From UBA5951 sp012269555 (lineage in GTDB: Bacteria > Pseudomonadota > Alphaproteobacteria > Puniceispirillales > Puniceispirillaceae): a DNA stretch of 64,000 nt. The stretch is from assembly GCA_038147755.1 (NCBI GenBank), contig JAYQTS010000002.1, positions 124,001 to 188,000 on the forward strand. Reading direction: 5' to 3'. Positions 37,772 to 47,467 of this stretch are shown in pieces (positions within the stretch are counted from its first letter, which is position 1; every line of letters begins with the position of its first letter). A program made the position numbers and the translations under genes. The notes beneath the pieces are model-generated. The model was not told where the DNA came from. It saw only the letters and a list, made by a program, of their open reading frames with translations, and searched no databases.

Positions 37772-39043
37772 ATGAGAAGAAACCTGAGTGATAAGATACC
37801 GCTTGCGGAAATGATGCGGCCAACGCTTCTAAGTGACGTTGTTGGGCAGCCACATTTAACGGATTTACCGCTCTCACAATTACAATTGGGTTCTTTTATT
37901 TTCTGGGGTCCACCAGGTTCTGGAAAAACGACCATCGCTAGGATTTTAGGGAATTTATCACAACAAGAATTTGTCTGTATGTCTGCAATATTTGAAGGTA
38001 TCTCCGACATTCGAAAACTTTACGAGCGCTCTAAATTAAAAAATGAGAACGATAAAAGTATTTTGTTATTTATTGACGAAATTCATAGATTCAATAAAGC
38101 TCAGCAAGATGCTTTATTGCCAGCCATAGAAGATGGTTCAATTAGATTAATTGGAGCTACAACAGAAAATCCCTCATTTTCCCTAAATTCTGCTTTACTA
38201 TCGAGGACTCAGGTAATTACCCTCGAAGCTTTAGATAAATCTTGTTTACGAATTATTTATGAGCGAGCAATTGAATATTTAGGAAATCCCGTTGAACTTG
38301 ATGAGGATACGAAATGTTTTTTAATTGAATTATCAGATGGTGATGCCAGATATCTTTTAAATATGGTTCAGCTGATTGTTTCTCATAGCGAAGAACAAAA
38401 TTGGACAAGGCAGAAAGTTTCTGTCTTTTTCTCTAAAAAACCGGTTCTTTATGATAAGAGCGGTGAACAGCATTTTAATTTAATTTCTGCTCTTATCAAG
38501 TCATTGCGTGCTTCAGATTGTGATGCGAGTTTATATTGGCTTGCGAGAATGATTAATTCAGGAGAAGATTGTCATTACATATTGAGACGTTTGGTTCGCT
38601 TCGCCACTGAAGATATAGGTTTGGCAGACCCTCAGGCAGTTCCTATTTCTATTTCGGTTTGGAAAGCATATGAACGTCTTGGTAGTCCTGAGGGTGAATT
38701 ACATATAGCAGAGCTTGTTATATTCCTTGCCACTTCTCCAAAATCAAATTCTGTATACATAGCTTGGAAAAATGCCATATCTGCTGCTAAGTCAACTGGA
38801 AGTTTGACTCCTCCAAAATCAGTATTGAACGCGCCAACACCCCTTATGAAACAGCAAGGTTATGGGAGGGGATATGTTTATGATCATGACAGTAAGAATG
38901 CGTTTTCTGGACAAAATTGTTTTCCAGATAAAATGCAAAGACTGAAATTATATTTCCCTAATGAACGTGGGTTTGAGAGAGAAATTGGCAAAAGACTTAC
39001 TTATTGGGAAAATTTGCGTAATAAAACTTTAAAAGAAAAGTGA
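37772..39043 (+). CDS. rarA: Replication-associated recombination protein A (AAA+ ATPase)
   Basis: RarA/MgsA acts at stalled replication forks and is related to clamp loaders. 423 residues. Walker A is WGPPGSGKTTIARIL, Walker B is LLFIDEIHRFNKAQQDALLP, and sensor 1 lies in GATTENPSFSLNSALLSR. The C-terminal tetramerisation part has RMINSGEDCHYILRRLVRFA and EDIGLADPQAVPI. It starts 35 bp after the superoperon terminator. In alphaproteobacteria it often lies upstream of crcB and rluC; here a DUF429-like gene takes the next place. Confidence 0.93.
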   Translation: MRRNLSDKIPLAEMMRPTLLSDVVGQPHLTDLPLSQLQLGSFIFWGPPGSGKTTIARILGNLSQQEFVCMSAIFEGISDIRKLYERSKLKNENDKSILLFIDEIHRFNKAQQDALLPAIEDGSIRLIGATTENPSFSLNSALLSRTQVITLEALDKSCLRIIYERAIEYLGNPVELDEDTKCFLIELSDGDARYLLNMVQLIVSHSEEQNWTRQKVSVFFSKKPVLYDKSGEQHFNLISALIKSLRASDCDASLYWLARMINSGEDCHYILRRLVRFATEDIGLADPQAVPISISVWKAYERLGSPEGELHIAELVIFLATSPKSNSVYIAWKNAISAAKSTGSLTPPKSVLNAPTPLMKQQGYGRGYVYDHDSKNAFSGQNCFPDKMQRLKLYFPNERGFEREIGKRLTYWENLRNKTLKEK

Positions 39044-39047
39044 TACT

Positions 39048-39929
39048 TTGGTAGCTGAATTTGATTTGTTTATTGGTATTGATTGGTCTGGCGCAAAAGG
39101 CTCCTCCCATCGGGGTATTGCCGTTAGTGAAGCAAAATTTGGTTGTTCTGCTCCTAAAATTGTTTCACCTCCAAAAAATTTACGTTATTGGTCTCGTAGT
39201 AAGGTCATAGAATATCTTATAAAAAGAAGTAGTGAGAAAAAAGTTCTTGCAGGAATAGACTTCGCGTTCTCTTATCCATTTTTTGATGAAATGTCTTTTT
39301 TCCCTGGAATAAAAGAAGCACCGACTACAGCTTTAGAATTATGGGCGCTTATCAATAGGATTAACATTAATTCATCTGATTTTTATGGTGGCCTTATATG
39401 GAAAGACCCTACCTTCTCATGCTTCTATAATTCACCTGGGAATAAAGGAGAAAAATTTCGTTCCCGCAGACGGTTGACAGAAAATTGGGCAAAAAGGATT
39501 AAATCGCCAAGTCCTACATTTAATTGTGTAGGACCAGCCGGAGTTGGCACGGGTTCTTTGGCTGGAATGCGGATTCTACACGAAATTGGCCACCGCGCTT
39601 GCCGATGGCCAATAGAAAAAACATTGAAACATCGACTTACTTTGGTAGAAATTTTTCCGTCATACTATTTCGCGCTATCTGGAATAAGACCAATAAAAGG
39701 TGACCATGCACGAATAAAAGTACTTAATAAAGCTCTTGAATTTTTTGGGTCAGAGCTATTGCCTGAGAGTTTTGTTATAAATGGGCCAGACTTTGATGAG
39801 GCAGATGCGCTTATATCATCTGCTGCAATACGAGCTTTAGCTGCAAATAAAACAAATTGGATTGTTCCTAAAGAGGCTATGAAAGAAGGTTGGATATTTG
39901 GCGTAGAATATAATGATAAAATATCATAA
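39048..39929 (+). CDS. DUF429-like (RNase H-fold) protein of unknown function
   Basis: 293 residues. The N-terminal strand with aspartate (FIGIDWSGAKGSSHRGIAV) and a second one (LAGIDFAFSYPF), plus a late DFDEADALISSAAIRALA helix, match the acidic-residue layout of the DUF429 group, which has a predicted RNase H-like fold. The middle (FNCVGPAGVGTGSLAGMRIL) is also typical of the alphaproteobacterial members. The start is TTG at 39048, 4 bp after rarA; no ATG fits. The activity has not been shown to my knowledge, and I give only the fold-level call. Confidence 0.6.
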   Translation: MVAEFDLFIGIDWSGAKGSSHRGIAVSEAKFGCSAPKIVSPPKNLRYWSRSKVIEYLIKRSSEKKVLAGIDFAFSYPFFDEMSFFPGIKEAPTTALELWALINRININSSDFYGGLIWKDPTFSCFYNSPGNKGEKFRSRRRLTENWAKRIKSPSPTFNCVGPAGVGTGSLAGMRILHEIGHRACRWPIEKTLKHRLTLVEIFPSYYFALSGIRPIKGDHARIKVLNKALEFFGSELLPESFVINGPDFDEADALISSAAIRALAANKTNWIVPKEAMKEGWIFGVEYNDKIS

Positions 39930-40070
39930 AAATTACTTTTCACTCATGCAGTCGTTTAAATTCGCGGTGTCAAGATTTCGCCATATTACCCTCCTATACA
40001 AGAGGCATTGTTTTTGAATTAGAATGTTTTTTTGAGTTTAAATTTTAAAATAAAAATTTGGAAAAATTTT

Positions 40071-41045
40071 GTGGATAATAAAATTTTAATTTCTGCTGAA
40101 GATAATAATTTGAGACTTGATCGTGTTATTCGTGCACGATTACCAGCTTTGAAACAGAGCCAATTAGAAAAATTTGTTAGGCAAGGTAAAATTCGTCTTG
40201 ATGCAAAAAAAGTTAAGGCGGGAGTGAGAGTGCATTCTGGACAACAAATTGAGTTAAAGTTTGATATACATTCTTTTTTATTGGATACGGTTGGAATTAA
40301 AAAAAAGGTAAATGAGAGTATCACTCTAGACTCTCAGAGAAGGAAGGCACTACGCCTTATTGAAAGTTGGAAGGTTGAAGAGACACCAGAATGGTTAGCT
40401 ATTAATAAACCATCAGGGATTGCGGTACAGGGAGGGACGAGCACTAAAAATCATATAGATCGTATATTAAAGGAAGCATTTGGAGATGAACGACCTCGGC
40501 TTGTTCACCGTATAGATAAAGATACCTCCGGGGTTTTACTATTGGCAAAGTCGGAAAAATCCGCTCGTTATTTGACTCGCTATTTTAGAGAACAAACCAT
40601 TGAAAAGACATATCTTGCTTTTTGTATTGGCAAGACTAAAAAATCAGGAAAAATTTCGGAGCCAATTATCAAATCAATGCTTAAACGCAATGAAAGAATG
40701 GCTGTTGACAGAAACAATGGACTTGCTGCTATTAGCCTATTTGAAAGGTTATATTATGGAAAAGGAATTAGTATGGTGTGTCTTCGACCATTAACTGGAA
40801 GAACTCATCAGTTAAGAGTGCACATGGAATATTTTGGAACGCCTATTTTAGGAGATGGAAAATATGCAGGTAGAAAAGCACATCCAAATAGTGAGTTTTC
40901 CAGAAAAATGCACCTTCATTCTCATTTTCTTTCTCTACCTGATGGGCATCGTATTATGGCAAAGGTTCCAGAACACATGCAATTAGCAGCAAATATAATC
41001 GGCGCTATTATCCCCAAAAACAATCAGTTTTTTCATGATGTTTAA
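40071..41045 (+). CDS. rluC: Ribosomal large-subunit pseudouridine synthase, RluC type
   Basis: Isomerises specific uridines in 23S rRNA. An S4 RNA-binding domain is visible near the N-terminus (LRLDRVIRARLPALKQSQ to GVRVHSGQQIEL). The catalytic motif HRIDKDTSGVLLLAKSEK carries the essential aspartate. GRTHQLRVHMEYFGTPILGD is the conserved C-terminal motif. The start is uncertain: the frame opens with a TTG at 40032, but the GTG at 40071 gives a more typical N-terminus (324 residues). RluC rather than RluD is inferred from the rarA...rluC-HAD-ATP12 context. Confidence 0.85.
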   Translation: MDNKILISAEDNNLRLDRVIRARLPALKQSQLEKFVRQGKIRLDAKKVKAGVRVHSGQQIELKFDIHSFLLDTVGIKKKVNESITLDSQRRKALRLIESWKVEETPEWLAINKPSGIAVQGGTSTKNHIDRILKEAFGDERPRLVHRIDKDTSGVLLLAKSEKSARYLTRYFREQTIEKTYLAFCIGKTKKSGKISEPIIKSMLKRNERMAVDRNNGLAAISLFERLYYGKGISMVCLRPLTGRTHQLRVHMEYFGTPILGDGKYAGRKAHPNSEFSRKMHLHSHFLSLPDGHRIMAKVPEHMQLAANIIGAIIPKNNQFFHDV

Positions 41046-41063
41046 AGGAGTTTTGGAACTGTT

Positions 41064-41762
41064 ATGACTATTAATGTAGCCAGCTCAAAACAAGCTTTAC
41101 GACTTGTTTTATTCGATTTTGATGGCACGCTTTGCGATAGTGCAGAGCAAATCATTAGTGCGATAAAAAGAGCAGGTCATGACGTTGGATTGATGGATAT
41201 AAAAGAAGAGCAAACGCGCCAGTCAATTGGAAAGGGTCTTCATCATTTAGCTCTAGAACTCACAAATAATGACAGTGAAAAAGCAAACGCATTTTTTAAC
41301 GCTTACCGTCAAAATTTTAGAGCAGAAATGAACTTGGAAAGTAATTACATATCGCCATTATTTGATGGTGCAAAAGAAACTGTTACTTCTCTTGTTAAGG
41401 ATGGCTGGCTTACAGGCATTGTAACAAACAAAGGTAGAAATGGGTTAAATCACCTGTTAAACACACACGAGATAGGGCATTTATTTGACGTGACTTATAC
41501 GGTTGATGAGAAACAACCCAAACCCTCACCTGAAATGGTAGTAGAAGCAATGTATGAATGCGGAGTCGACCTAAATAAAACAGTTCTTGTTGGTGATACT
41601 ATTTATGATGCTCAGTGTGCCACAAATGCCGGTATTTCATTTATTGGTGTAAGTTGGGGATATAATAGTTCTGAAATTCTGAAACAAAATGGAGCAAGTA
41701 TGGTCATAAATAACTTTTCTGAACTTCAAACATGCTTGAATATACTCACCTCCAAGAATTAA
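41064..41762 (+). CDS. HAD-family phosphatase, phosphoglycolate phosphatase-like
   Basis: 232 residues of the HAD superfamily. Motif I is FDFDGTLCDSAEQI with the nucleophile and acid aspartates, motif II is GIVTNKGR, motif III is KPSPEMV with its lysine, and motif IV is VLVGDTIYDAQCA. A helical cap lies between motifs I and II. Members beside rluC and ATP12 in alphaproteobacteria are usually annotated as Gph-like, but the substrate cannot be read from sequence. It starts 18 bp after rluC. Confidence 0.82.
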   Translation: MTINVASSKQALRLVLFDFDGTLCDSAEQIISAIKRAGHDVGLMDIKEEQTRQSIGKGLHHLALELTNNDSEKANAFFNAYRQNFRAEMNLESNYISPLFDGAKETVTSLVKDGWLTGIVTNKGRNGLNHLLNTHEIGHLFDVTYTVDEKQPKPSPEMVVEAMYECGVDLNKTVLVGDTIYDAQCATNAGISFIGVSWGYNSSEILKQNGASMVINNFSELQTCLNILTSKN

Positions 41763-41784
41763 TGATTAAATTGGAAAAAACCTA

Positions 41785-42483
41785 GTGAAACGATTTTATA
41801 AGAAAGTTGAGATATTAGCATCTAATTTTATTTATCAAATAAAACTTGATGACAGAATTTTGAAAACCCCCTCAAAAAAAACATTAAATATTCCCACTAA
41901 AATTCTCGCTCATAAAATTGCTGAAGAGTGGTCTTCTGTTGAAAATGAAATTATGCCTGAACAAATGCCTTTTTATTCACTTACTGTAACAGCAATAGAC
42001 AGGGTAGAATCTCAGAAACCCGAACTGATTGATCAAATGCAACATTATATCATGAATGATTTATTATGTTATCGAGAATCAGAGGACACCAAATTACAGG
42101 AATACCAAAATAAAAACTGGAATAAATGGTTATTATGGTCAAAAAAAGAGTATAATTTTGATCTTAAAACTACAAATGGTGTGATGCCAATTAACCAGGA
42201 TGAGAATAACAAAAATCTATTATTAAAAATAATTTTGCCGATGAATATTTGGCGTTTTAGTGGCTTTGTTAAGGCTACAACGCTTACTGGCTCTGCAATT
42301 TTAGCATTAGCATTCGTCAGTAAACAGTTAGAAGCTGAAGAGTTATTTTCTCTTTGTTTTTTAGATGAGTTATATCAAATTAAAAGATGGGGGGAAGATG
42401 AGGAGGCGCTTCAAAAAAGAAGCGCTATTAAAAATGAGTTATTTAGTATATCAGATTTCTTAAGACTGACAGAAACACGATGA
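41785..42483 (+). CDS. ATP12-type F1-ATPase assembly chaperone
   Basis: 232 residues of the ATP12 family, found in alphaproteobacteria and mitochondria, which helps assemble the F1 alpha subunit. KRFYKKVEILASNFIYQIKL DDR-type opening (read as YQIKLDDRILKTPSKKTLNI), AEEWSSVENEIMPEQMPFYS, the HYIMNDLLCYRES segment and the ILALAFVSKQLEAEELF with KRWGEDEEAL stretch match the family. It starts with GTG at 41785. It is a useful lineage marker. Confidence 0.88.
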   Translation: MKRFYKKVEILASNFIYQIKLDDRILKTPSKKTLNIPTKILAHKIAEEWSSVENEIMPEQMPFYSLTVTAIDRVESQKPELIDQMQHYIMNDLLCYRESEDTKLQEYQNKNWNKWLLWSKKEYNFDLKTTNGVMPINQDENNKNLLLKIILPMNIWRFSGFVKATTLTGSAILALAFVSKQLEAEELFSLCFLDELYQIKRWGEDEEALQKRSAIKNELFSISDFLRLTETR

Positions 42484-42522
42484 ATTTAACACTCTTAAAA
42501 ATATAATTTAAGGAGCATATCT

Positions 42523-44055
42523 GTGCAGACAAATACTGAAATGCTTGAGGAGAAACGTGCTCAAGCCCGACTTGGGGGTGGTCAAAACCGTATTGAGAAG
42601 CAGCATAGCAAGGGAAAACTGACAGCAAGAGAGCGTTTAGCAATTTTGTTAGACCCAAACTCTTTTGAAGAATGGGATATGTTCGTTGAACATCGATGCA
42701 TTGACTTTGGAATGGAAAAAAATAAAATTCCAGGTGATGGGGTTGTTATTGGTAATGGTTTAATAAATGGGCGCCCCGTTTTCGTATTTTCACAGGATTT
42801 TACAGTATTTGGTGGCTCATTATCAGAGACCCATGCTACAAAAATTTGTAAAGTAATGGATCAGGCAATTCAGCTTGGTTTGCCAATCATAGGGATAAAT
42901 GACTCTGGTGGGGCGCGGATACAGGAGGGAGTCGCCTCTCTTGGGGGATATGCTGAAGTATTTCAGCGAAATGTATTAGCATCTGGCGTTATCCCCCAAA
43001 TTTCGTTAATTATGGGCCCCTGTGCTGGTGGTGCTGTCTATTCTCCTGCTATTACTGATTTTATATTTATGGTAGAGCATTCCTCATATATGTTTGTTAC
43101 AGGGCCAGATGTAGTAAAAACTGTAACACATGAAGAACTAACAGCAGACGAGCTTGGTGGCGCAGAGATGCATGCAAAGACATCAGGAGTTAGCCATGGA
43201 CGATTTGAAAATGAGCTAGACCTGTTAGTGAATGTAAGGAGATTAATGGGCTTCTTGCCTCTCTCAAACGCAGGTCCCCTTCCTATTGTTGAATGCAATG
43301 ATCCAATCGATCGACAATCAGAAACCTTGGCAAATATTGTACCTGAGAATCCTAATGTTCCTTATGATATGAAACAAATAGTTTTAGAAATTGTAGATGA
43401 TGGAGAATTCTTTGAAATCCATAAAGATTTTGCACAGAATATCCTTGTTGGATTTGCAAGAATTAATGGTTGCCCTATTGGTATTGTAGCAAATCAGCCT
43501 CTTGTCTTAGCAGGATGCTTAGATAGTAATTCATCACGAAAAGCGGCTCGGTTTGTTCGTTTTTGTGACGCATTTGATATACCATTATTAACTCTTGTTG
43601 ACGTACCTGGTTTTATGCCTGGGTTGGCTCAAGAGACAGGTGGAATAATTAGCCATGGTGCAAAATTACTATTTGCCTTTGCAGAAGCAACAGTTCCTAA
43701 GGTTACCTTAATCACAAGAAAGGCCTATGGTGGGGCCTATGACGTTATGTCTTCAAAGCATTTGCGTGGTGATGTAAATTTTGCTTGGCCAAATGCTGAA
43801 ATCGCAGTTATGGGTCCCGAGGGTGCCGCGAAAATAATTTTCCGGGATGCTGCGGATAATCCAGAATTGTTGAAAGAGAAAACGGCAGCTTATAGAGAAA
43901 AATTCGCAAACCCTTTTGTGGCTGCCTCTAGAGGTTATTTAGACGACATTATTAGACCGGTTAATACGCGTCGCCGATTGGTAAATGCATTTGAGATATT
44001 AAAACGTAAGCAGCTAAAAAACCCTCCTCGTAAACACGATAATCTTCCTCTTTGA
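42523..44055 (+). CDS. pccB: Propionyl-CoA carboxylase beta (carboxyltransferase) subunit
   Basis: Transfers CO2 from carboxybiotin to propionyl-CoA, giving methylmalonyl-CoA. 510 residues with both crotonase-like halves. Key stretches are ERLAILLDPNSFEEWDMFVE, the first oxyanion-hole region GGARIQEGVASLGGYAEVF, GPCAGGAVYSPAITDF and the second-half DVPGFMPGLAQETGGIISHG and KAYGGAYDVMSSKHLRGD. The start is GTG at 42523, behind AGGAG. pccA follows 15 bp later. A propionyl-CoA role is inferred from similarity; methylcrotonyl-CoA is less likely. Confidence 0.93.
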   Translation: MQTNTEMLEEKRAQARLGGGQNRIEKQHSKGKLTARERLAILLDPNSFEEWDMFVEHRCIDFGMEKNKIPGDGVVIGNGLINGRPVFVFSQDFTVFGGSLSETHATKICKVMDQAIQLGLPIIGINDSGGARIQEGVASLGGYAEVFQRNVLASGVIPQISLIMGPCAGGAVYSPAITDFIFMVEHSSYMFVTGPDVVKTVTHEELTADELGGAEMHAKTSGVSHGRFENELDLLVNVRRLMGFLPLSNAGPLPIVECNDPIDRQSETLANIVPENPNVPYDMKQIVLEIVDDGEFFEIHKDFAQNILVGFARINGCPIGIVANQPLVLAGCLDSNSSRKAARFVRFCDAFDIPLLTLVDVPGFMPGLAQETGGIISHGAKLLFAFAEATVPKVTLITRKAYGGAYDVMSSKHLRGDVNFAWPNAEIAVMGPEGAAKIIFRDAADNPELLKEKTAAYREKFANPFVAASRGYLDDIIRPVNTRRRLVNAFEILKRKQLKNPPRKHDNLPL

Positions 44056-44070
44056 AACGGAGTAAGCTGA

Positions 44071-46044
44071 ATGAACGTGAATTTTAAGAAGATCCTAGTA
44101 GCCAATAGAGGCGAAATTGCTTGTCGTATAATTAGAACAGCTCATGATATGGGGATTAAGGTTGTTGCTGTCTATTCGGATGCAGATAAGTATGCAAAAC
44201 ATGTAAGAATGGCTGATGAAGCAATCCATATAGGACCATCACCATCTTCTCAAAGCTACTTAATAATTGAGAAAATCATTAATGCGGCAAAATTGACTTC
44301 AGCAGAGGCAATACACCCAGGTTATGGATTTTTATCAGAAAATGCTGAGTTTGTAACTGCGGTCGAAGCAGCTGGACTTATTTTTATTGGACCAGCTGCC
44401 CATGCAATTGAGATGATGGGTGACAAAATTACCTCAAAAAAAATTGCCCAGGAGGCAGGTGTTTCAACGGTTCCTGGTAGCAAAGGTGCAATAAGTGATA
44501 TTCAAAAAGCAAAAGCAGAATGCATTAAAATTGGTTATCCTGTAATGGTAAAAGCTTCAGCCGGGGGTGGCGGAAAGGGGATGCGTGTTGTTGAACGTGA
44601 GGAAGATCTAGAATTATCTATGCAAGCGGCAATGAATGAGGCGCGTTCTTCTTTTGGAGATGATAGAGTTTTTATCGAAAAATTCGTGCAGCAACCGCGT
44701 CATATTGAAATTCAAATAATAGCAGATGCATATGGGGATGTTATTTTTCTTGGAGAGCGTGAATGCTCTATTCAAAGAAGACACCAAAAAGTGATAGAGG
44801 AAGCACCGTCATGCTTGCTTTCCAAGGAAACACGTATGGCAATGGGTCAGCAAGCAATTTCGCTTGCGAAAGCTGTAAATTATCGTTCTGCAGGAACGGT
44901 AGAATTTATCGTTGGTGCTGATGAAGATTTTTATTTTCTTGAAATGAATACACGTCTTCAAGTTGAACACCCTGTAACAGAACTTGTACATGATGTGGAT
45001 TTAGTATCACTTATGATTAAAATTGCTGCTGGCGAGAAGCTGGGCATAAAACAAAATGATATAAAGGCAGATGGTTGGGCGATAGAGGCACGTGTATATG
45101 CTGAAGACTCTAAAAGAGGATTTTTACCCTCCATAGGTCAATTGGTCGAGTATAAAGAGCCTGGTTTAGAAAAAATAAGAATCGATTCCGGTGTGCAAGA
45201 GGGTAATCATATTACAATGTTTTATGACCCAATGCTCGCTAAGATAATAAGCTATGGTGCAGATAGGACAGAATGCATCGCTAATCTAAGTAACGCTTTA
45301 CATCATTATAAAATTTCTGGAGTTGAAACGAATATTCAATTTTTAAGTGCTATATTAATGGATGAAGACTTTCAGTCAGGAGATATAACCACAAACTTTA
45401 TCGAAGAAAAATTTGGTGGAAAATTCGTTCCTTTAACACCTTATTTAGAATTAAAAAGAAATTATTAGCACTTTCCGGCGCAATATTAATGCCAGTTTTT
45501 ACCAGTCCTATCCTGAAAAACCAAATAAAGGCCAAAATATATTGCAAATTTCTCATGAAGAGTACTTCTTAGTTGATTGGAATTACTTCGAAGGAACCCA
45601 CATTATCACAATAGATAACGTCCAGTATGAAGTGACAGGGCAGGTTACAAAATCGATGTCCTTATTTACTGGACAAGTTGATGGAGAGGATTTGCCAGTA
45701 AAAGTCAGTCGTGTTTTTAATAAGATAAAACTAGTCTGTGGTCCTCATGCAATGGAGGTCACTATATTACCATCAAAGCCTATGACTTAATTGAAATTAT
45801 GCCAGAACCTAATTTACTTGGAGGTGCTTTAAGCGTTTTGGCTCCTATGCCTGGCATGTTAACTAAATTACTCGTCTCTGAGGGTGATATATTATTTTCA
45901 GGCCAGCAAGTTGCTATAATTGAAGCAATGAAAATGGAGAACAGTCTTAGATGTGAAATTGATTGTGTTGTGGACCGCATTCATGTGACCGAAGGTGACT
46001 TGCTTAATGTGGATGATTTGATTTTATCTTTGTCAGAAAAATAA
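44071..46044 (+). CDS. pccA: Propionyl-CoA carboxylase alpha (biotin) subunit, three frameshifts
   Basis: Biotin carboxylase plus biotin carrier. The first frame (to 45468) holds the ATP-grasp carboxylase: ANRGEIACRIIRTAHDMGIK, HPGYGFLSENAEF, KASAGGGGKGMRVV and EMNTRLQVEHPVTEL. The linker and BT domain continue in other frames (YPEKPNKGQNILQISHEEYF, GEDLPVKVSRVFNKIKLV), and the carrier domain ends it with the biotin site EAMKMENSL. Restoring single bases near 45465, 45488 and 45779 gives about 658 residues, the normal size. Frame boundaries leave no family sequence missing, so I read one gene with three deletions, not three genes. Confidence 0.88.
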
Positions 46045-46069
46045 GTCCTTTTTAAATGAAACTATAGTC

Positions 46070-46516
46070 ATGAACTTAAAAAAACATTCACATCATAAAC
46101 CAATAACAGGTGAGGGATGGAGAGAATTTTCTTCTATTTGCATTAATTTATCGAGTTTAGACATTGGCCCTCACGCAAAAGCTTTGTTAGGTGAGATGAT
46201 CATTGCGGTCAAATCAGGAATGCCAATTGTTGTTATAATTCTTGCCGCAACAATAGTTGATATCGTAATGAATGAAGAGCAGCCAGACCTGTTGAATGAC
46301 GGAGATAATTCTTATCATAACGGGTTAGATTGGCTTAACGCAAAAGAGCGGAGACAGCTTAATTGGTTGCGTGGTTTGCGAAACAAACTTGTGCATTATC
46401 AAGGTGTAATTACAGGTATAGGTGGCTCCGATGTTGATCATGATTATCTGAGTAAAGAAGCAGACAAAGCTCTTTCAGCGCTGTCACCGTTATTAGCTGG
46501 TTTCGAGCGGTTCTAG
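46070..46516 (+). CDS. Conserved hypothetical protein with HEPN-like motif
   Basis: 148 residues, not recognised by name. A hydrophobic stretch (MPIVVIILAATIVDIVM, residues about 50-66) is followed by WLNAKERRQLNWLRGLRNKL and VHYQG. RNKLVH fits the R-x4-6-H motif of HEPN proteins, which can be RNA-binding or RNA-cleaving, and all-helical character fits. It lies 26 bp after pccA and converges with lipB, so it is probably the last gene of the pcc unit. The HEPN call rests on one motif and could be wrong. Confidence 0.5.
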   Translation: MNLKKHSHHKPITGEGWREFSSICINLSSLDIGPHAKALLGEMIIAVKSGMPIVVIILAATIVDIVMNEEQPDLLNDGDNSYHNGLDWLNAKERRQLNWLRGLRNKLVHYQGVITGIGGSDVDHDYLSKEADKALSALSPLLAGFERF

Positions 46517-46539
46517 AAAAGGTCAGAAGGCATTAATTT

Positions 46540-47115
46540 TTAGAATATTGCCTCAAAACATTTTTTAGCAGCTATGTCTAGTTCTTCCATCGACACTATA
46601 TGACCTAGGTCTGCAAAACTAGTTACCCCACCATCAGTTACTCCGCAGGGTACGATCCCGTTAAAAGCATTTAAATCAGGGTCAAGATTGATCGCAATAC
46701 CATGCATGGTTATCCATTTAGAAATTCTAACTCCTAAAGCAGCGATTTTGTCTGTCCTATAAGGCTGATTTTTATCATTCCTCCTTACCCAAACTCCAGG
46801 CAGTCCATCTCTCCGTTGTCCCTCAATAGAGAAACATCTAAGTGTATTAATTATCCATAATTCTAGGTGATAAACATATTTACGAACATCTTTTTGTCTC
46901 TTCGATAAGTCAAGCATAGGCCAATAAATTCTTTGTCCTGGCCCATGATAAGTCCATTGACCACCTCTTCCAGTCAAATGTGTGGGTATATTTCCTATAT
47001 TTAATAAATCATTCTTTGTTGCAGATGTTCCACCGGTATAAACTGGTGGATGCTCAAGCATCCATACCATCTCATCTGAAGCGCCTTTTGCAATTTTTGA
47101 ATGCATTTTCTGCAT
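46540..47115 (-). CDS. lipB: Octanoyl-[ACP]:protein N-octanoyltransferase (LipB)
   Basis: Moves octanoyl from acyl carrier protein to lipoyl domains of 2-oxoacid dehydrogenases and GcvH, the first step of lipoate synthesis. EHPPVYTGGTSATK, TGRGGQWTYHGPGQRIYWP, KIAALGVRISKWITMHGIAI with the catalytic lysine, and IVPCGVTDGGVTS with the catalytic cysteine are present. In-frame coding sequence continues upstream to about 47165 (WQEYTGLTDYVEAVN), matching the LipB N-terminus, but has no ATG, GTG or TTG. The true start is therefore farther up, hidden by a frame error or a rare start codon. Confidence 0.9.
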   Translation of the reverse strand: MQKMHSKIAKGASDEMVWMLEHPPVYTGGTSATKNDLLNIGNIPTHLTGRGGQWTYHGPGQRIYWPMLDLSKRQKDVRKYVYHLELWIINTLRCFSIEGQRRDGLPGVWVRRNDKNQPYRTDKIAALGVRISKWITMHGIAINLDPDLNAFNGIVPCGVTDGGVTSFADLGHIVSMEELDIAAKKCFEAIF

Positions 47116-47382
47116 TAAATTTACCGCTTCAACATAATCTGTAAGGCCTGTATATTCTTGCCAGATAGTAATAGATCAGAACTCCGTAAGTAAATTTTGT
47201 CAGCATTTTTATAAATTAATAATAGTAATAGTATAAATAACAGAAATCCTAAATTCATGGAAGTAAACAGATATATAAAAAAACTGTCATTAAATGGCTA
47301 CCATTCAAGGAAAACTAAAGCATTTGAAATTTGATACTTGATAAATAAGGTTGAAAATGGGATAGACTCTGTAGTTAGTTTT

Positions 47383-47467
47383 GCGGCTGTGGCGGAATTG
47401 GTAGACGCGCAGCGTTGAGGTCGCTGTGAGGTTAAAACCTCGTGGAAGTTCGAGTCTTCTCAGCCGC
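47383..47467 (+). tRNA. tRNA-Leu (anticodon GAG), unusual 3' end
   Basis: An 85-nt class II tRNA. Acceptor GCGGCTG/CAGCCGC, anticodon arm CAGCG-TTGAGGT-CGCTG (GAG), long variable arm, T-arm GGAAG-TTCGAGT-CTTCT. The next base is G where leucine tRNAs normally have A, and no CCA is encoded (GTTGTC follows), although the three other tRNAs in the window all encode CCA. It sits at the left edge of the gene-free stretch. Confidence 0.88.
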
